Source: Dipylidium caninum
Taxonomy: Eukaryota; Platyhelminthes; Cestoda; Cyclophyllidea; Dipylidiidae
Assembly (NCBI GenBank): GCA_017562135.1
Contig: QEYB01000637.1
Coordinates: 246,001 to 310,000 of the forward strand
Reading direction: 5' to 3'
DNA: 64,000 nt
Below, piece by piece: positions 37,701 to 50,800 of the stretch. The notes under the pieces were generated by a model, which was given only the letters and a program-made list of their open reading frames with translations, searched no databases and had not been told where the DNA came from. The translations under genes and the position numbers were made by a program. Each line of letters begins with the position of its first letter. Position 1 is the first letter of the stretch.

Positions 37701-40700
37701 TATAGCCAGTTTTCAAATTCAGCATATTTAAAGTCTTGTAACAGTTTCGTTAAGCCTGCTAGCTTTCATTGCGTATTTCCTCTGCAAGCCACAGAACAGA
37801 TCGAATATTTGTTACTTTAAAGAATGAATGCTTTTGAACTAACATTGGCGAGGGAGACGCAGCAAAAACACTGAAATGGCGAAAATTTTCACAATGCAAG
37901 GAAATTTGGAAGACCGTTACTTACACAATCTTAAATTATACTCTCCTTTTCTAAAAATGCCTATGTGCATGTATGGAAAAAATAAGTTGGATGAAAATAA
38001 TGAGGATCATGTGAATGGATGTGTGAATACTATTAACCCATATGCAGAAGTATTAATCAAATTTTTAAATTCATCGCAATTTATGGCATGATTTCTTCAG
38101 GTCTGGCTGAAACAAGTTGTTGGGAAATAGTCCTGAATTTTTCACAGCTAACATCATTTGAACATGTTGTTTTCAAAATGGCTATGGTAGTAGAATGATA
38201 AGACTCAGATTATTTCAGGCAGCTGTTAGTTGAGCTAAGTAAAGTTTGAAGAAAATGCTAGAGTTCCTAAAGGAGAAAGGGGTTTGTAACAATTGAACGA
38301 TTATGTTGATGCAAGCCTAGTCAGTAAATGAGAATGGCGGAATACTGACAAGAGCAGTAGAATATTTTCCCTAACCTGTGATTGACTGGAATTGATTTCC
38401 CACATCTGTCTCCAGTCAAAGTTGCTTCTTTATATGAGTACATATACTGTTCTACCAATATGGGATGTTCGCACATGACGCCAGTGATAGCGGGTCCCAG
38501 GTTTGATTAAGGATTTTCAGAAATTAAAGAAACGTACTTTACACCAAACTCGTGATTCTTTGTGATTTCAGATAACAAAACCTTAGCATGTAATGAATGA
38601 CAGGTTAGTTGACAACTTCAAGGGCAACTAATTCAATTCATATGATTTCGAATTAAGACACTGAGGACTTGATAGTTGCTGCAAAAAAATAATGAAATAA
38701 TGTATGAATGACTTTGAGGGGAAGTTGAGCTATTTTATGCCGTGCTAAATAAAATGAAACAACGGATAGGTCCAAAGATTTGATTTATGAAAACTTCCCT
38801 CATTCCCCAGGAGAACTAATAGTTTCTTCATGAAATACCAGAGCTAATCTGCTCGGGATTGATGATCATCACATGTTAGACAGTAGGTTGCCTTCCTAGA
38901 TCAGAGGAATATTGGTAAGGTAACAAAACTTTCACGGAAGAAAAGGTTACAGTCATGAACTCGGTAGCCATTTTCGGTCTTCTTCTTCCGCAAAGACTGG
39001 GTAATCACAATTTTTCAAACTCTCATGCAGCGATCACATGACCAACAGCAGTGTCCCGATAAAGCTTAGCAGAATTTCCAGTAATTGGATCCGAATAAAC
39101 GAACACTCGCCACAAAAACGAAGCTTATTTTTTGTAAATTGGAGAATGAAAGAAGTATATTTCTTTAGTTAATCACTCTTCTTCAAATGTTCACGAGCTC
39201 AAATCATCTTGCATAACTCCAAGGTGTCATTGGTTGTTATGGACCGGCTGCCGCACGATGTGGTTCTGGGGCTTGATGCAATGAGGCACCATAGCTTTTG
39301 TATCAATTTGGACATCGACGAGATCATTATTGGGAAATATGGGCGTGCAAAACTGCTAACCTACTCGAAGCCTCCCCTCTTGTGCAAAAAGGAAAAGTTA
39401 AACACTCAGAGTCCCGGAAACAAACTTTCGGTAAGACTTGTCGTAGCTTTTCATCCGATGACTTGGTGATGCAAGTGTTCTACGTTAGTGCTAAATGGTC
39501 AGAGCGGCCTCCATTTAGAGGCCAAGTCAACAAGTTTTCCAGTTTTAGAACTTCAACATCATTGCAATTAATATGTGCTTTTATGCTACGAAGTCAAATT
39601 AATTTAAACACGCCGACAATGTTCTACTCATAAGGTGTAGGTTACAATAAAACTGTGAAAGGACGATTGGTCGACGAGAGAATATAACAGAGATACAACA
39701 TTATTCTAAGCGTCACGGGAAGTAGTTTTAAATTTCTTTAACTGATTTTACACAATTGCTAGCCTCGCTGTTCTAATGTCTTCATACTAAGGGGCACATC
39801 ATTCAAAAAGGTGGTCGTCGAAATGACGGAACAAATACCATCAAGACTAGATTTCATCGACCAACATCTTCAATGATGAAGTCGAATAAAATTTTTCAAG
39901 AGACCTAAGGTTAAAGAAAGAGATCTTTTGTAATTACGATCGAAAAGAAATCCTAATTCAAAGAGAAAGATTTGAGACTCGTTTCATCAACCCCTGTACT
40001 ACGCTGCAGGGAGTCAATTTTGGAGTCTAAACATTTGTCCACGTTCAGAAAAAGAAGCAGATAAGCAATATGTACCTTTGTTTTCTATGAATCTGACCCT
40101 TAACTCCTTCAAATAACTTATGCTTACAAATCGTCACAACTTTTTTGCGATTATGCTGCTAAATTATGTCAGCTACCTCATTAGTAGGTAATAAAGATAA
40201 TATTGTTTGAAATACTCGTAGACGACTGGACGAATAAAGGGTTCAAGAAGTAGGAGTGAGTTAAAGTGAACCTTACGATCCCATTTGCCAACATTCAGAA
40301 ATTGTCAGTCATATCTCTTCTTTTTAACTCTAAATGTCTTAAGGCAATCTTCACTTATAGAATTCGTTTTAAGGCAATCTTCACTTATAGAATTCGTTAA
40401 GATAATTTCCATCCTTACCAAGTATTCTCGTAATTCTTGCACCCAATGGTGTAGTTGCTTCACCAAAAAGCAAAAGAAAACACCGTCCTAATGATAACTG
40501 TAATTGATTTTTTATAGTGAGTTACCAACAGTTAGAAGACCAGTGAATAATTATTTTTCAAGCTCTTCAATTGTGTCACACTACAAAGGAATTAATTCCT
40601 TAGATATGGGATACTGAGTGCGATTGCTTCCATAGTTTAAGAAGTTATGCATTCTCCGCTTAATTTCGCCATAATTTCGTCATTTTAATGTTCACACAGG

Positions 40701-42247
40701 AATCAAAATGCCTTCCAGGGCCCCAGGAATCACTTGCATTAAAGGTTTCAGAAAAATCTACCGAAAGGATGCATTTGAAGCGATGCAATAGCGTAAGTAA
40801 TCCGTGCTTTGTTTTCTTTAAGAAGTTTTAGTAGCTTGTATCAGTTATAAAAATGATCAAAGCACTGATTCCTAATGGAGAAACATTCATTTTTGACCCC
40901 TTATTATACCACTTGGCGTTTTAAGTCACAGAAATATAATTGTCACTAAAGCGGGGTGCGTCAGATATTAACGACCTTTATTCGGATTCTGAGATAAATT
41001 ATGTGCCTTAGAAGCAGACAGGTTTTATTTTAGCAGTGACACTTATGATAAGTACATGAATAATCTGATTAACTACCGATTTAAGCGGTCACAGCGTCAA
41101 TACGACAGTATTTGTGTCCACTATTAGCATATTCCTTCTCAAGAAATACGTTTCTCCAGAATTTTGGTGGTACTCTTATGAAAATTCCGAGGCGTTGTTG
41201 GGAGATCATAATTAAGATTGATCTGGACTGCTCAAGCAGTCTCTCACATTGGTAAAGCCGCGATTATATGTCAGTCACAGTTGCCTAACATCACTGCGGT
41301 AAGAACACAACTTGGCTTATGAGCAAAAATTATCGCAATTAGTGGAAAATCACTTTAAAAAGAATAAACTGGGGATCACTTGTGAAATATTAGTGGTCTG
41401 GAAGTTTTAGTAAGGTGATTTTAAGTATGTAACAGTATGTTTACTTTAAAATCTTCTTGCCAGTAGTCAAACACACCTCTCCTTTTGAATCCATATAACT
41501 TTACTGTCTTCTGCTGGATTCGCAATGAACTCTTGAAGTATGCTAAAATTATGTAATCTACACATCCTTAAATAACGCTAATTGATATCTTAGAGGTTTC
41601 TTTTGAATGGGAAGAAATGTTGGAATTACAGCACAACACTGTGCTCCGAGTAGCCGTTTAGATATCATATGAAGCGTTATTTTAATAGATAAAACTGTTA
41701 TCAAACCTCTCTACTACAAATAAAGAGCTTAACTTTTTAACGACTCATAATCTCAAGAATTTGCTTGCTGTCCTGATGGCGCGCAATTTATGTATTTCAA
41801 ACTGCTATCCTGCTAATTTAACAAAAATTGCCGTTTCTTCGTCCTGAACAACATCTTTAGGGTTAAAGGTTCTGAAATTCCACTTACGCGGTTTATTGGT
41901 TTCTGTTAATAATTCTGCTTAAAAATGTGTGACCAATCCAGAACTCGATTTACTCGGCCTCTTACAAACTTTTCGTGTTAAAAACGTGACAAAAAAGAAG
42001 TGATACAAGGGTTATTTTGGGATCTACAGACGCATATTTAAATCTTAATATCAAACTTGTCAACTAGGGTGGTAAAAAACAAATCTAAAGAAACGTAAAT
42101 AAAACTACTGGAAATTCTACGAAGGCCAATTATCTTGCTTTTCAGACGTTTTCTCGCGCAGAAGAAAAGGAGATTCGACGAATAATCAGGGAGGAATTAC
42201 CCCATAGTTATGCTGTACCACTTGTTCGTAAACGCAGTGGGGATTGA
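34780..42247 (+). CDS. NRIP2/3-like retropepsin-fold protein
   Basis: NRIP2/NRIP3 carry a DDI1-like retroviral-aspartyl-protease fold (family knowledge). Well-supported exons, phases matching: 35335-35425, 36706-37001, 39198-39430, 40700-40792, 42146-42247 (TGA). A 27-nt exon at 35195-35221 with donor GTACGT and a first exon from ATG 34780 to 34954 make the frame close (338 residues in all), but the 34954 donor (GTTGAA) is weak. The fold is split over two exons: ELVEVSIDTTSTFSFIS, CVERCGL, HIHFCLITLGD, then PHDVVLGLDAMRHHSFCINL and EIIIGKYG. The LGLD turn and INLD-x-IIIGK agree best with NRIP. The catalytic triplet is D-T-T (about residues 137-139), not D-S/T-G, so catalysis is doubtful. The last exons are charged (EEKEIRRIIREELPH). 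A domesticated retrotransposon protease is the alternative, but host-type introns argue against it. Confidence 0.7.
37002..39197. other. 2.2-kb intron splitting the retropepsin fold
   Basis: Donor GTGCTA at 37002 and acceptor ACGAG ending at 39197, phase 1 on both sides. It contains a 71-residue ORF at 37876-38091 with no splice or homology support. Otherwise nothing seen. Confidence 0.55.
40339..40398 (+). repeat. Perfect 30-bp tandem duplication
   Basis: Two head-to-tail copies of a 30-bp unit beginning TTAAGGCAATCTTCACTTAT, in the NRIP-like intron 39431-40699. The copies are identical, implying a recent duplication. Confidence 0.9.
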
Positions 42248-43670
42248 CGCCCTATTATTAACTTCGTCATTACTAAACGTATTTTAGCCTTTTAATGAAT
42301 GTATCCTCTATTTCCATTCACATGATTCGTTATTTTGCCAGATGATAGAGAAGAACCATTATTTCAATTTTTCTCATTTTGAACCACACAGGCGTTGGTT
42401 TCACGGATAAAATGTACTACGTAAGTCGGAGGTTGTTTATCCAACGATTCATAAGCAACGGGGAGAAATTAGAAATACTAAATTTTTCGAAGTAGATTTA
42501 TGAGCGTCAAAAAGTGATGACTACCAATTTTGTTTCGAGAATCTAATTTTAGGCAAAAGCATTGAAAGTTCGGGAGATGCAGTAAATAATCGTAAAGCAA
42601 AAAGCGCCATATTCAAGTAGCATTACTTTATGTAATCACCGGTTACCTCAATAGGATACGACTAAATGAAATAGCTTGTAACAGGTAATTCCATTAACGA
42701 GTGAAGCATAGGCTGGAGGATTTGATTTGCCTTGACAGCATCTCTTTTAATTTAGATGTAAAATGACATTATTGAGAGTGGGGAATTAGGCATATAAAAT
42801 CAGTCCTCAAATTCAGATGCAGACATTCGTTCAGGTGAACACCAAACCTGGCTTTACTACATTAAACATATCACCTTTCCAATGTTCGGGTCATCGGAAA
42901 CAATTTTAATAAACCGCACATTGGCAGCGGGAACATATCTATAATGTACTACTAGAAGTATTAAGGATGTGGTCCTTCAGAATAGTCTCGAAAACTGTAT
43001 TAAGAATTAGAACTAAGAGGTTATGCGAGTTGATCCAAAGCATTAGTTTAAACTAAGTGGGTATTAATAAAATTTGACGAGAACTTATATCAGATGGGTT
43101 TATTCGATCGGGAATACACATGCAGAACAAATGTTCTGGGAATTCAACCAAGAACGAAACACATGTAATAGCACTTCAATTCGAAAATGCCGAAACTTTT
43201 AGTTTTGCATGACTAATCTAGGCATATTTTGTCATTTGATCAGTCATTGAATTAACTACCTCGAAATCGAAATCACTGATGGATTGCAGAAAATGATTTG
43301 CAAATTACAACTAACATAAACAATTGCTTATTGAAACTAATTAATAATACATTAAACAGTATTTTGGGTAAGTAGACATTTAAGGCCTCACTTTAACCTT
43401 ATTAGTATAATGTTGACGAAATATGTATTGAAGCCATATTTTTTCTAAATCCCAGAAGTACTAGTACACAAGAAGAGGAAAAATAAACAATTTCTTGAAT
43501 AAAAAGGGTTTAGTTAAAGTATAGCCAACATCCCAATTCGCTTGCCAATTATGCTTCTTAGCAAATGACATCATGGGAAACTGAGTTTATTGATTTTCCT
43601 ATCCCAATGGTGTAGTGCATACAATGGATTCCCAAAATTTTAAATCAATCCTCGCGCGTTAGCCGATACA
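42248..43670. other. Intergenic, no feature seen
   Basis: AT-rich sequence after the NRIP-like stop. No supported exon on either strand. Confidence 0.5.
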
Positions 43671-44661
43671 ATGTCTTCAACATTTAAGCCCCATGAGATA
43701 GAGGTTTGCTCCGAGCTCGGTAAATACCCTGCTATTCTGAAAATTACCGTCTATATTTTAGTCTTTGATGAAGAACCAGGACCCATATTCCTACTCGTAA
43801 GTAGTTCATCCAGTGCAAACAACAAGAAATTTAGGATATCCCGCGAAATACAGCTCAATGTTTGGTCTTGGTTACAGTGGATGGGTCAATGCAACCGATC
43901 GGAGCGGTCAGAAATTATATTCTCAAAAGGAGATCTTTGATTGAATCTTACGGTGGGGAGATTTTTGGGATAGGTGTTGAAGTAAGTAAAAGAACAGTAT
44001 GCTAAATCCTATATATTTATAAAAAACCGTAAGGCGCCACAGCCAGTCATGAACAAGTTTAAAAAGACCGTGCTGTTAGGACACAACGCCATTGCGTGGA
44101 TTTTGGAATTCTCAAACAACACTTATCATCCTATCCTTCAATGACGTCAAGTGTGCAAACGACATGCTCCATGGTCTTCACTTAAAATCCGCATTCCCTC
44201 AACATGTAGAACTTTTCACAGTCAACCTCAGCTATCCAACGAAGTATGTCAAAGGTGAGTCCTGATGCGCGTCCACAAAGTAAGTGCTACTGAAGTTCTC
44301 AACACAGTACGTTCTTTTCAGACTATCCACTACTGGAGATCAGCTTCTACGATGTTCGCTATATTCAAAAATTCAACTGGTTTATATACCAACTGCCCCA
44401 GTTGGCATCCAAGAATGGGGGTTATCTAGTGGCGGGAACCCCGAAAGTAATCCAGAAATTAGGCATGTCACGGCCGAATTACTGCTCAATCACTCAATGG
44501 AAAAATGTTCAAGAGTTCAAGTGTTTCCGCGAACAAGGTAGGTGGCAAAAATAAAAGATTTACTTTTAGCAATATGCTTGTTCGAGAAGTCACAATCTGC
44601 TTGTCTCACCGAAGCCCTAGTAAAACTGGATGTTGGCAAATGCGGTCCATTCTGCAGTTAA
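43671..44661 (+). CDS. Tandem DUF1330-like alpha/beta-barrel protein
   Basis: Complete five-exon gene of 251 residues: 43671-43796, 43835-43981, 44080-44254, 44322-44537, 44570-44661 (ATG to TAA). All junctions are GT-AG with matching phases; introns are 38, 98, 67 and 32 nt. I infer two copies of a dimeric alpha/beta-barrel (DUF1330-type) domain. Copy 1, residues about 50-135: strand CLVLVTVDG, helix, LIESYGGEIFGIGVE, FWNSQTTLIILSFNDVKCAN. Copy 2, about 152-225: LLEISFYDVRYIQKFNWFI, LASKNGGYLVAG, RPNYCSITQWKNVQEF. Each shows the strand-helix-(H/N)GG-strand-(viief)-strand-helix order of DUF1330. No signal peptide or membrane segment is seen; the tail is Cys-containing (CGPFC). Function unknown. 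The gene model is strong, the family call tentative. Confidence 0.72.
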
Positions 44662-44676
44662 CTATAACGACCAAAT

Positions 44677-44682
44677 AATAAA
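44677..44682 (+). terminator. Poly(A) signal of the DUF1330-like gene
   Basis: AATAAA 16 nt after the TAA at 44659-44661, the expected spacing for a very compact 3' UTR. Confidence 0.55.
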
Positions 44683-45314
44683 ATCTACTGCACAATTTTT
44701 TTGGGGGTGGAGAATAGCCAAGAGTCGCAAGAAAACTGACAAAGACAAAACTATATGTAGATATCACTTGAGGAAATAAGCGTCAACACAAAGGTCCATC
44801 TGACAAGAGGTATGATAACTGAAAAAACAATCAAGCTATTAGCCAACTGTTAACCTTCGGAAATGTCAAAAGACGAAAAGTGAATTAATGGGACCCGACC
44901 CATCAAGCGCTATTTGACACCGGGAAATAAAAACGGTTTCAACCATACCCTAAGACTGTCCAAAATCTACAGATTCGGCTCCTGAATTTACCTAATCACT
45001 AAGATATTTGCTAAGGCCACTCACATCTACCAAATCTAGGTCCGCAATTAACTTATTGCGGAGACGAGACCATGACTGTTTCACGGGTTTAACTAATAGA
45101 TTGGGGCGTCCGACGGAATTCACTTACCGAACAGAAAATTAAGATTGCAGAAATAATAATCACCCAGTGGAATAGTAACGCGAATGGGGCATAACCAGCG
45201 ACGTCAACTAAACAAACACCAACAAGATCAGCGAAACTAAGTCCATCGATGCTTACGGAAAACGCTACCTTTGATATTTACAGAAAAAAAGGTAATAAAA
45301 TCAAATAATAGTAA
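44683..45314. other. Convergent intergenic spacer
   Basis: Lies between the 3' ends of the DUF1330-like gene (plus) and NCBP2 (minus). It must contain the NCBP2 3' UTR. No exon seen. Confidence 0.5.
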
Positions 45315-46323
45315 CTAGTCGTGTATCATTTTTTGTACTATCTTCCCGTATCCACCCCTATCGGCGTCATAGTCCTTTCGGAATTCATCGCGTACCTAAA
45401 ACAGTGAAATAAAAAAATCAGATACATCACATGAATCTAACTGTCCTGCAGCGTAGGCTTCAACTATTTTGTATTCGAGAGAACAAAATAAAGGAACAGA
45501 AATGTCACTCCTAATTAAAAAAATTTCAATTATGTATGCAATAAGAATCGAAACACTAAAAGGGGGGAGATAGAAATCCACAAAAAATTTGTTCAATTTT
45601 GAAACTGTACAGAGGCCGATTTTGTAATTGAGTAAAAAAACGAAGTCTAACTACTGCCTAAAGCGACTGTCAAAAACGAGTCGGTAAAAAAACATTTAAC
45701 GACTGATTTGATTAAAGAGACGAAATATCATCAAAGCAAACCATCGAAATAACGAGCTACAAAATATAGAGGAAAATAAATGCATATAATAAAGAAAATT
45801 CTTTGAACGAGAAAAATACAAACGGGACGGCTTTGGGGATGTCACCCTGGCCATGTGAGTAGGGCCCCTGATAACAGACCTGACCACCACTTCTTCCACG
45901 TCCAAATTGACGACCTTCGACAAAACCAGCATCCCAATCCGTTCGAATTATCCGATCATCAAGCCGACAGTGATTAATATAGCGCATCGCCATTTCCGCA
46001 CCTTCTCTGTTCTCATACTCCACAAAGCAGAAGCCACAAGGGGTCTTATCAAGTCTGTGAAGGCCCATTATGACTCGGCGCACTTCACCCGCCCGACTGA
46101 AGAGTTCCCAGATCTGTTCCTCACGAGTATAGAAGGACAAGTTGCCCACATACAGGGTAGAAGATTTTAGAAGAGATCTATTCAGTTCCCGATTCGAAGA
46201 CTAAATAAAGTCATTTATAAGCTCAAACTGGCGGAGAATACTTACGCTGTTGCGGCGATCCCGATAGGAGGTCTGGTAAAAGGATTCATCCAAAATGTCA
46301 CAGAGAAACTTCGTCCTAGGCAT
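45315..46323 (-). CDS. NCBP2: Nuclear cap-binding protein subunit 2 (CBP20)
   Basis: Binds the m7G cap of nascent RNA as the small subunit of the nuclear cap-binding complex with NCBP1 (family knowledge). Three exons: 46323-46246, 46200-45880, 45395-45315 (TAG); introns are 45 and 484 nt, all phase 0. The 159-residue product is close to the usual 156. One RRM: RNP2 LYVGNL at 42-47 and RNP1 CGFCFVEY at 81-88. The cap-stacking tyrosines fall at the same numbers as in human, Y20 (in SYRDRR) and Y43. The C-terminal cap-binding segment is intact: [27 protein letters not shown], then [10 protein letters not shown] and RGGYGK on the last exon. It is arranged head-to-head with IFT70 across a 1.5-kb spacer. 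No damage seen. Confidence 0.96.
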
Positions 46324-47847
46324 ACCAGAGTCCACACCTTTCAACGCCCCAATAACCGGTGTGCGTTCAGTAAATTAAAAGAATTAAATTCACACAAATT
46401 GTGCGATTGCGATTTTGAAGTGGCTTACCACCCACTTAAAGCAAGTATTTTAACTATTAATTTACCAAACGTTGGATTAAAGCGACAAATAAATTTTGTA
46501 GCATTTAAGCTATCTGGGTCTCTGTGGCAAACTGGATTAAAAATACTAGGTTGTTCTGCAAATCTGTCGGCACAAAACGAAATTAATCCAACCCAGGCCA
46601 CTTATTTTGTTCCTTCTTAACTTCCATCCGCGTCCACCATCGCCGTGTTGTATTTTAAAATATACAAGCCGTTATTTAAACAAAGCCCCATAGAGCTTCC
46701 TTCTTTTTGTGTGTTAGACTATATATAAGTCAATGTGGGATAGCTCTAGTTTCTCAGAATTGTATATCCTTTGTGTGGGGAGGATGTATCTTTCTTGACT
46801 TTGTCATATATTTCATACTGCTGATAACCGATGAGTATGTTGACATTGGGATTTCAGGAAACATCAGCAACATTGACACATTTTCTCTAGTATCTTAGGG
46901 CGATCTCAATTGAAGCATGCAAAGCATATTTAATCAAGACAGCAGCATTAGATTTCGGGCTCAGAACGGTTTAATGAGGTCGGTACTGCCTTAACCACAA
47001 ATGAAGTTTTGCGGCGGCCCGTTAAATAAATGTGAAACCAATAGAACTACGAAATTTCGTGCCATTCGTGACATTTTATTCGATTTTTTACTTATATCAG
47101 ATGTCAACAACCTGATCAGGAGTACATGGACTTTTTATTGCTGTCTAGTTATTATTTTGAAAGGGTTTGACTTTATTTATAAAAAAAATTGCTTCAAAAA
47201 ATTTTCGGTTCAACTTTGACATATTTTATGCGGTTAGTTTGTGACTCTGGGAAACCACTTTTATTTTTACTTATTTAAAGTTGCTATTAAGACGATGATT
47301 TGCCTAATCTCTCGTCTAGCATCCAATGTCTTTTAGTTTGATAGCGCTCTAGACCTTAGTGTCGCATGGGTACAACGTAATGCGGACTGACCTTGACTAT
47401 TTTTATCGTCTGTCTTGACAACTGTTTTAAAAAATATCAAGTTACACGATTTCCCATATGTTAGTACAGCGTTCCCTCTTTTCACTAAGGCACCTTAATT
47501 GTTATTAAAGTTAAGTTTAATAAGCCCTCAAATCTCTTCCTCAATAAGTGACAGTTTCGGCTTCTTTGTTCTCCTTAGGAGATCCGTAAAATAATATAAG
47601 ATACCTGTACTAACTCTCGTGCACGATCTCTATAATTTTAATGTAAAGTGTGGTAGATCATATAGGACGTTCAGTTGATATGCCCGGCTACCCGTTATTA
47701 AACATTTGTCTCTCAAGCTCTGAAATACGTATTCATGACCTTTAATTATCGTTTGGGTGCATATTTTGTATACAAGCCCAATCTGTTGATACCAATCAGA
47801 AGCTATTCTTTACTATTATCTTAATTTTCTAAGAGTGTGTCCTGCTG
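46324..47847. promoter_or_regulatory. Divergent spacer between NCBP2 and IFT70
   Basis: A 1.5-kb region between the start codons of two oppositely transcribed genes, so both promoters are expected here. I see no TATA box or other recognised motif, and the short ORFs inside lack support. Confidence 0.45.
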
Positions 47848-50800
47848 ATGCAGATCAGTGAAAGTCAATTTACGTCAACAATATACGGTTACATAAGGGA
47901 GAAGAAGTACTCCGAGGCGATTGCTGTGCTAACACTACAGCGCTATGCACATCCTACATCGAGGGCAGCTCTTTCCCTTCTTGCTTTTTGCTACTTCCAT
48001 ACTCAAGATTTTGTACAAGCCTCCGATTGTTATGAACAACTTTCTCAGTTGTATCCAAATCACGTTAATTACCGCCTCCACTTTGCACTTTGTCTGCACC
48101 GTGCAGGTCTTAACGACGCTGCAATGCAAGTTGCCGCCTCGGTGGCTGGCGAAACAGAACATTTCGAACATCGCGATCGTATAATTAAACTTCAGTCAGC
48201 AATTTGCTATAACACCTGCGACTTCTCCGGCGCAGCCTCTTTTATTCAGCAATGTTCTGCTGATGATCCAGATGTTATGATCAACATCGGCTGTCTTCTT
48301 TATCAAGACGCAAAGTATAATGAGGCTTGCAAACGTTTTCAACAATCTCTATCTGTGGGTCTAAGAAATCACTTTATATATTCCGATTTGCCTTAAATTG
48401 TTTTCATATAGAAAACCTTTTTCTTAGATCCTCGGATTCCAATCTACCGTGGTATACAATATCGCTTTATGTTACTATAAAATGAAACAATACGCTCAAG
48501 CACTAAAATACGTTGCAGATATAATCGAGCATGGAATTCACGACCATCCTGAATTGGGTGTAGGAATGATCACTGAAGGCTTGGAGGTACGGAGCGTGGG
48601 GAATACAGTAATATTACAAGAGACAGCTCTAATAGAAACATTTAATTTGAAGGTAGGCTCTGTTCAAGTAAGTAAGCTTGAATTCATAAAGGCACGAATT
48701 AAGTCATAAGTTTTTTTGGAAAAAAGGCTGCAATCGAATTCAATCTAGGGAATATGACAGGAGCAAAAGAAGCGCTGACAGACATGCCTCCACGTTCCGA
48801 AGAGGAATTGGATCACGTGAGCTTACATAATCAAGCAGTCATGAATATGGATAGCGCACCTGCAGCTGGATTCCACAAATTACAGTTTCTCCTGCAGCAG
48901 CCTACATTTCCTAAGGAGACTTTTACTAACCTACTCCTACTTTATATCAAACATGAATATTTCGATCTCGCTGCTGACGTAATGGCCGAGAACACTGCTT
49001 TGGCATATGAATACGTGACTCCTGAACTGTATGATTTCATTGAGGCAGTTATTATGCGCCAGACAGCTCCTCAAGATGCATATAGGTGAGCGTAAGTGTG
49101 TCTATCGCTTGTTTAAATCACCAACCATTGCTGACATAATAATATAAATACCCTTAATAGTGGTTCCATTTAGAATACATTAAGTAAATACCTGGATTAT
49201 TTTAGCCGTTTAGACCAAATGGCTGGAAAGTGTACGGAGCAGTTGCGAAATCTGACAAAACGAATTCAAGAGGCGAGAAAAGCAATGGACGACGAGGCAC
49301 TGAAAATGTATGTAAATGAGTATGATTTAACAATTGAGAAGTACATCCCAATTCTCATGCAACAGGCAAAAATATATTGGGATGCCCAAAACTATCAACA
49401 GGTTGGTGACATCTTGCTTCATTGGATACTTCGCGAAAAATTTTAATATTGCGGTATGCCACGCGGAAAGATTTGGTAAAATTTTTAAAACACGGGAAGG
49501 ATAATCCAACAGACATCTTCTGACTGTCTCTCAGCCTCGCAATTCATAGTATTCGCGGGTGCTACTTTTACATTATAAATTTTCTCGACTTGAACGATAT
49601 TTTATAAAAATCACGTAGGAAGGTGTCCTATTTATAAGTCAACCGTCTTTTGAATATCGAGGCTTGGGAAATTTTCTATTGAAATAATGTTTCTTTTCAT
49701 TAAAAAGAATGGAATTAGATAATTTAATGTTTGTATTTAATAATAGCATTCCCTCATAGATTATGAGAGGGCACTGAGGCAGCTGAATCTAGTGGGACTT
49801 GAACACTTCCTCTAACTTCCATAGGAAGACTCCATTTAAATGGTTCATAAAAATGTTAAAATTGGGGAAGATCTGAAATTATGCGCATCATTCTAGCCGT
49901 AATAACTCGTCTGAGTGCGTTGGGCGATAAATTATTCAGTTTTGTGCTGGGTTGCTTTTGCCATAATAAGTATAATTTTCAGTTACTCAATAATTTGCCT
50001 ATTTGAGCAGTCAATTAAGAACCAATCGGTTCACGCTGAATAGTGATAACGCCTTTTAAAATTTTCAGTAATGTGATCGGTTTCTCATTGAGCCTTCATC
50101 ATCAGTTTAAAAAGATTGATAGGTTTGTAATAGAAATTAAAATCGTGAGTTCATGCCATTGCCAAATAGGATAAAATCAACGTTCTACAACAGGCGATCA
50201 ATTCCGCATATATCAAGAGCAAGCACACAAAATTAGATTCAAAATAAAATACTTTAATTCCTATAATCTATGAACCGATTCTTTGGTAAAAGAAATTACA
50301 TTTTAGGTGGAACGTATCTTCCGTAAGTCAGTGGAATTCTGCAACGACCATGAGACTTGGAAACTTAATGTGGCCCACGTACTGTTCATGCAAGAAAATA
50401 AGTACCGCGAAGCAAGCGAGTTTTATGAGCCCATCGTTCGTCGTCATTTCGAAGCCCTTTTGAACATCAGCGCAATTATCAGTGCTAATCTATGTGTCAC
50501 ATATATAATGACTGGCGAAAATGCGGACGCTGAGAAGTTGATGCGCAAGTTGGAGAAGGAAGAGGAGGCTGCAGCTTATGAGGAAACTTCGATGGGACCA
50601 GGTAGTGAGCGGAAGATCTTCCACCTTTGTATAGTCAATCTCGTCATTGGTACCCTCTACTGTACTCGCGGTAACTACGACTTCGGTATCACCCGCGTTA
50701 TTCGTAGCCTGGAGCCTTATCAGAAAAAATTGGGGACGGATACGTGGTACGTATAAAATTAGTGCTTCCGCCATTTGTGCACTTCGAAGAGTTGAAAAGA

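Noticed and set aside
37876..38091. 71-residue ATG ORF within the NRIP-like intron
   Set aside because: No acceptor/donor that keeps the retropepsin frame and no recognised motif.
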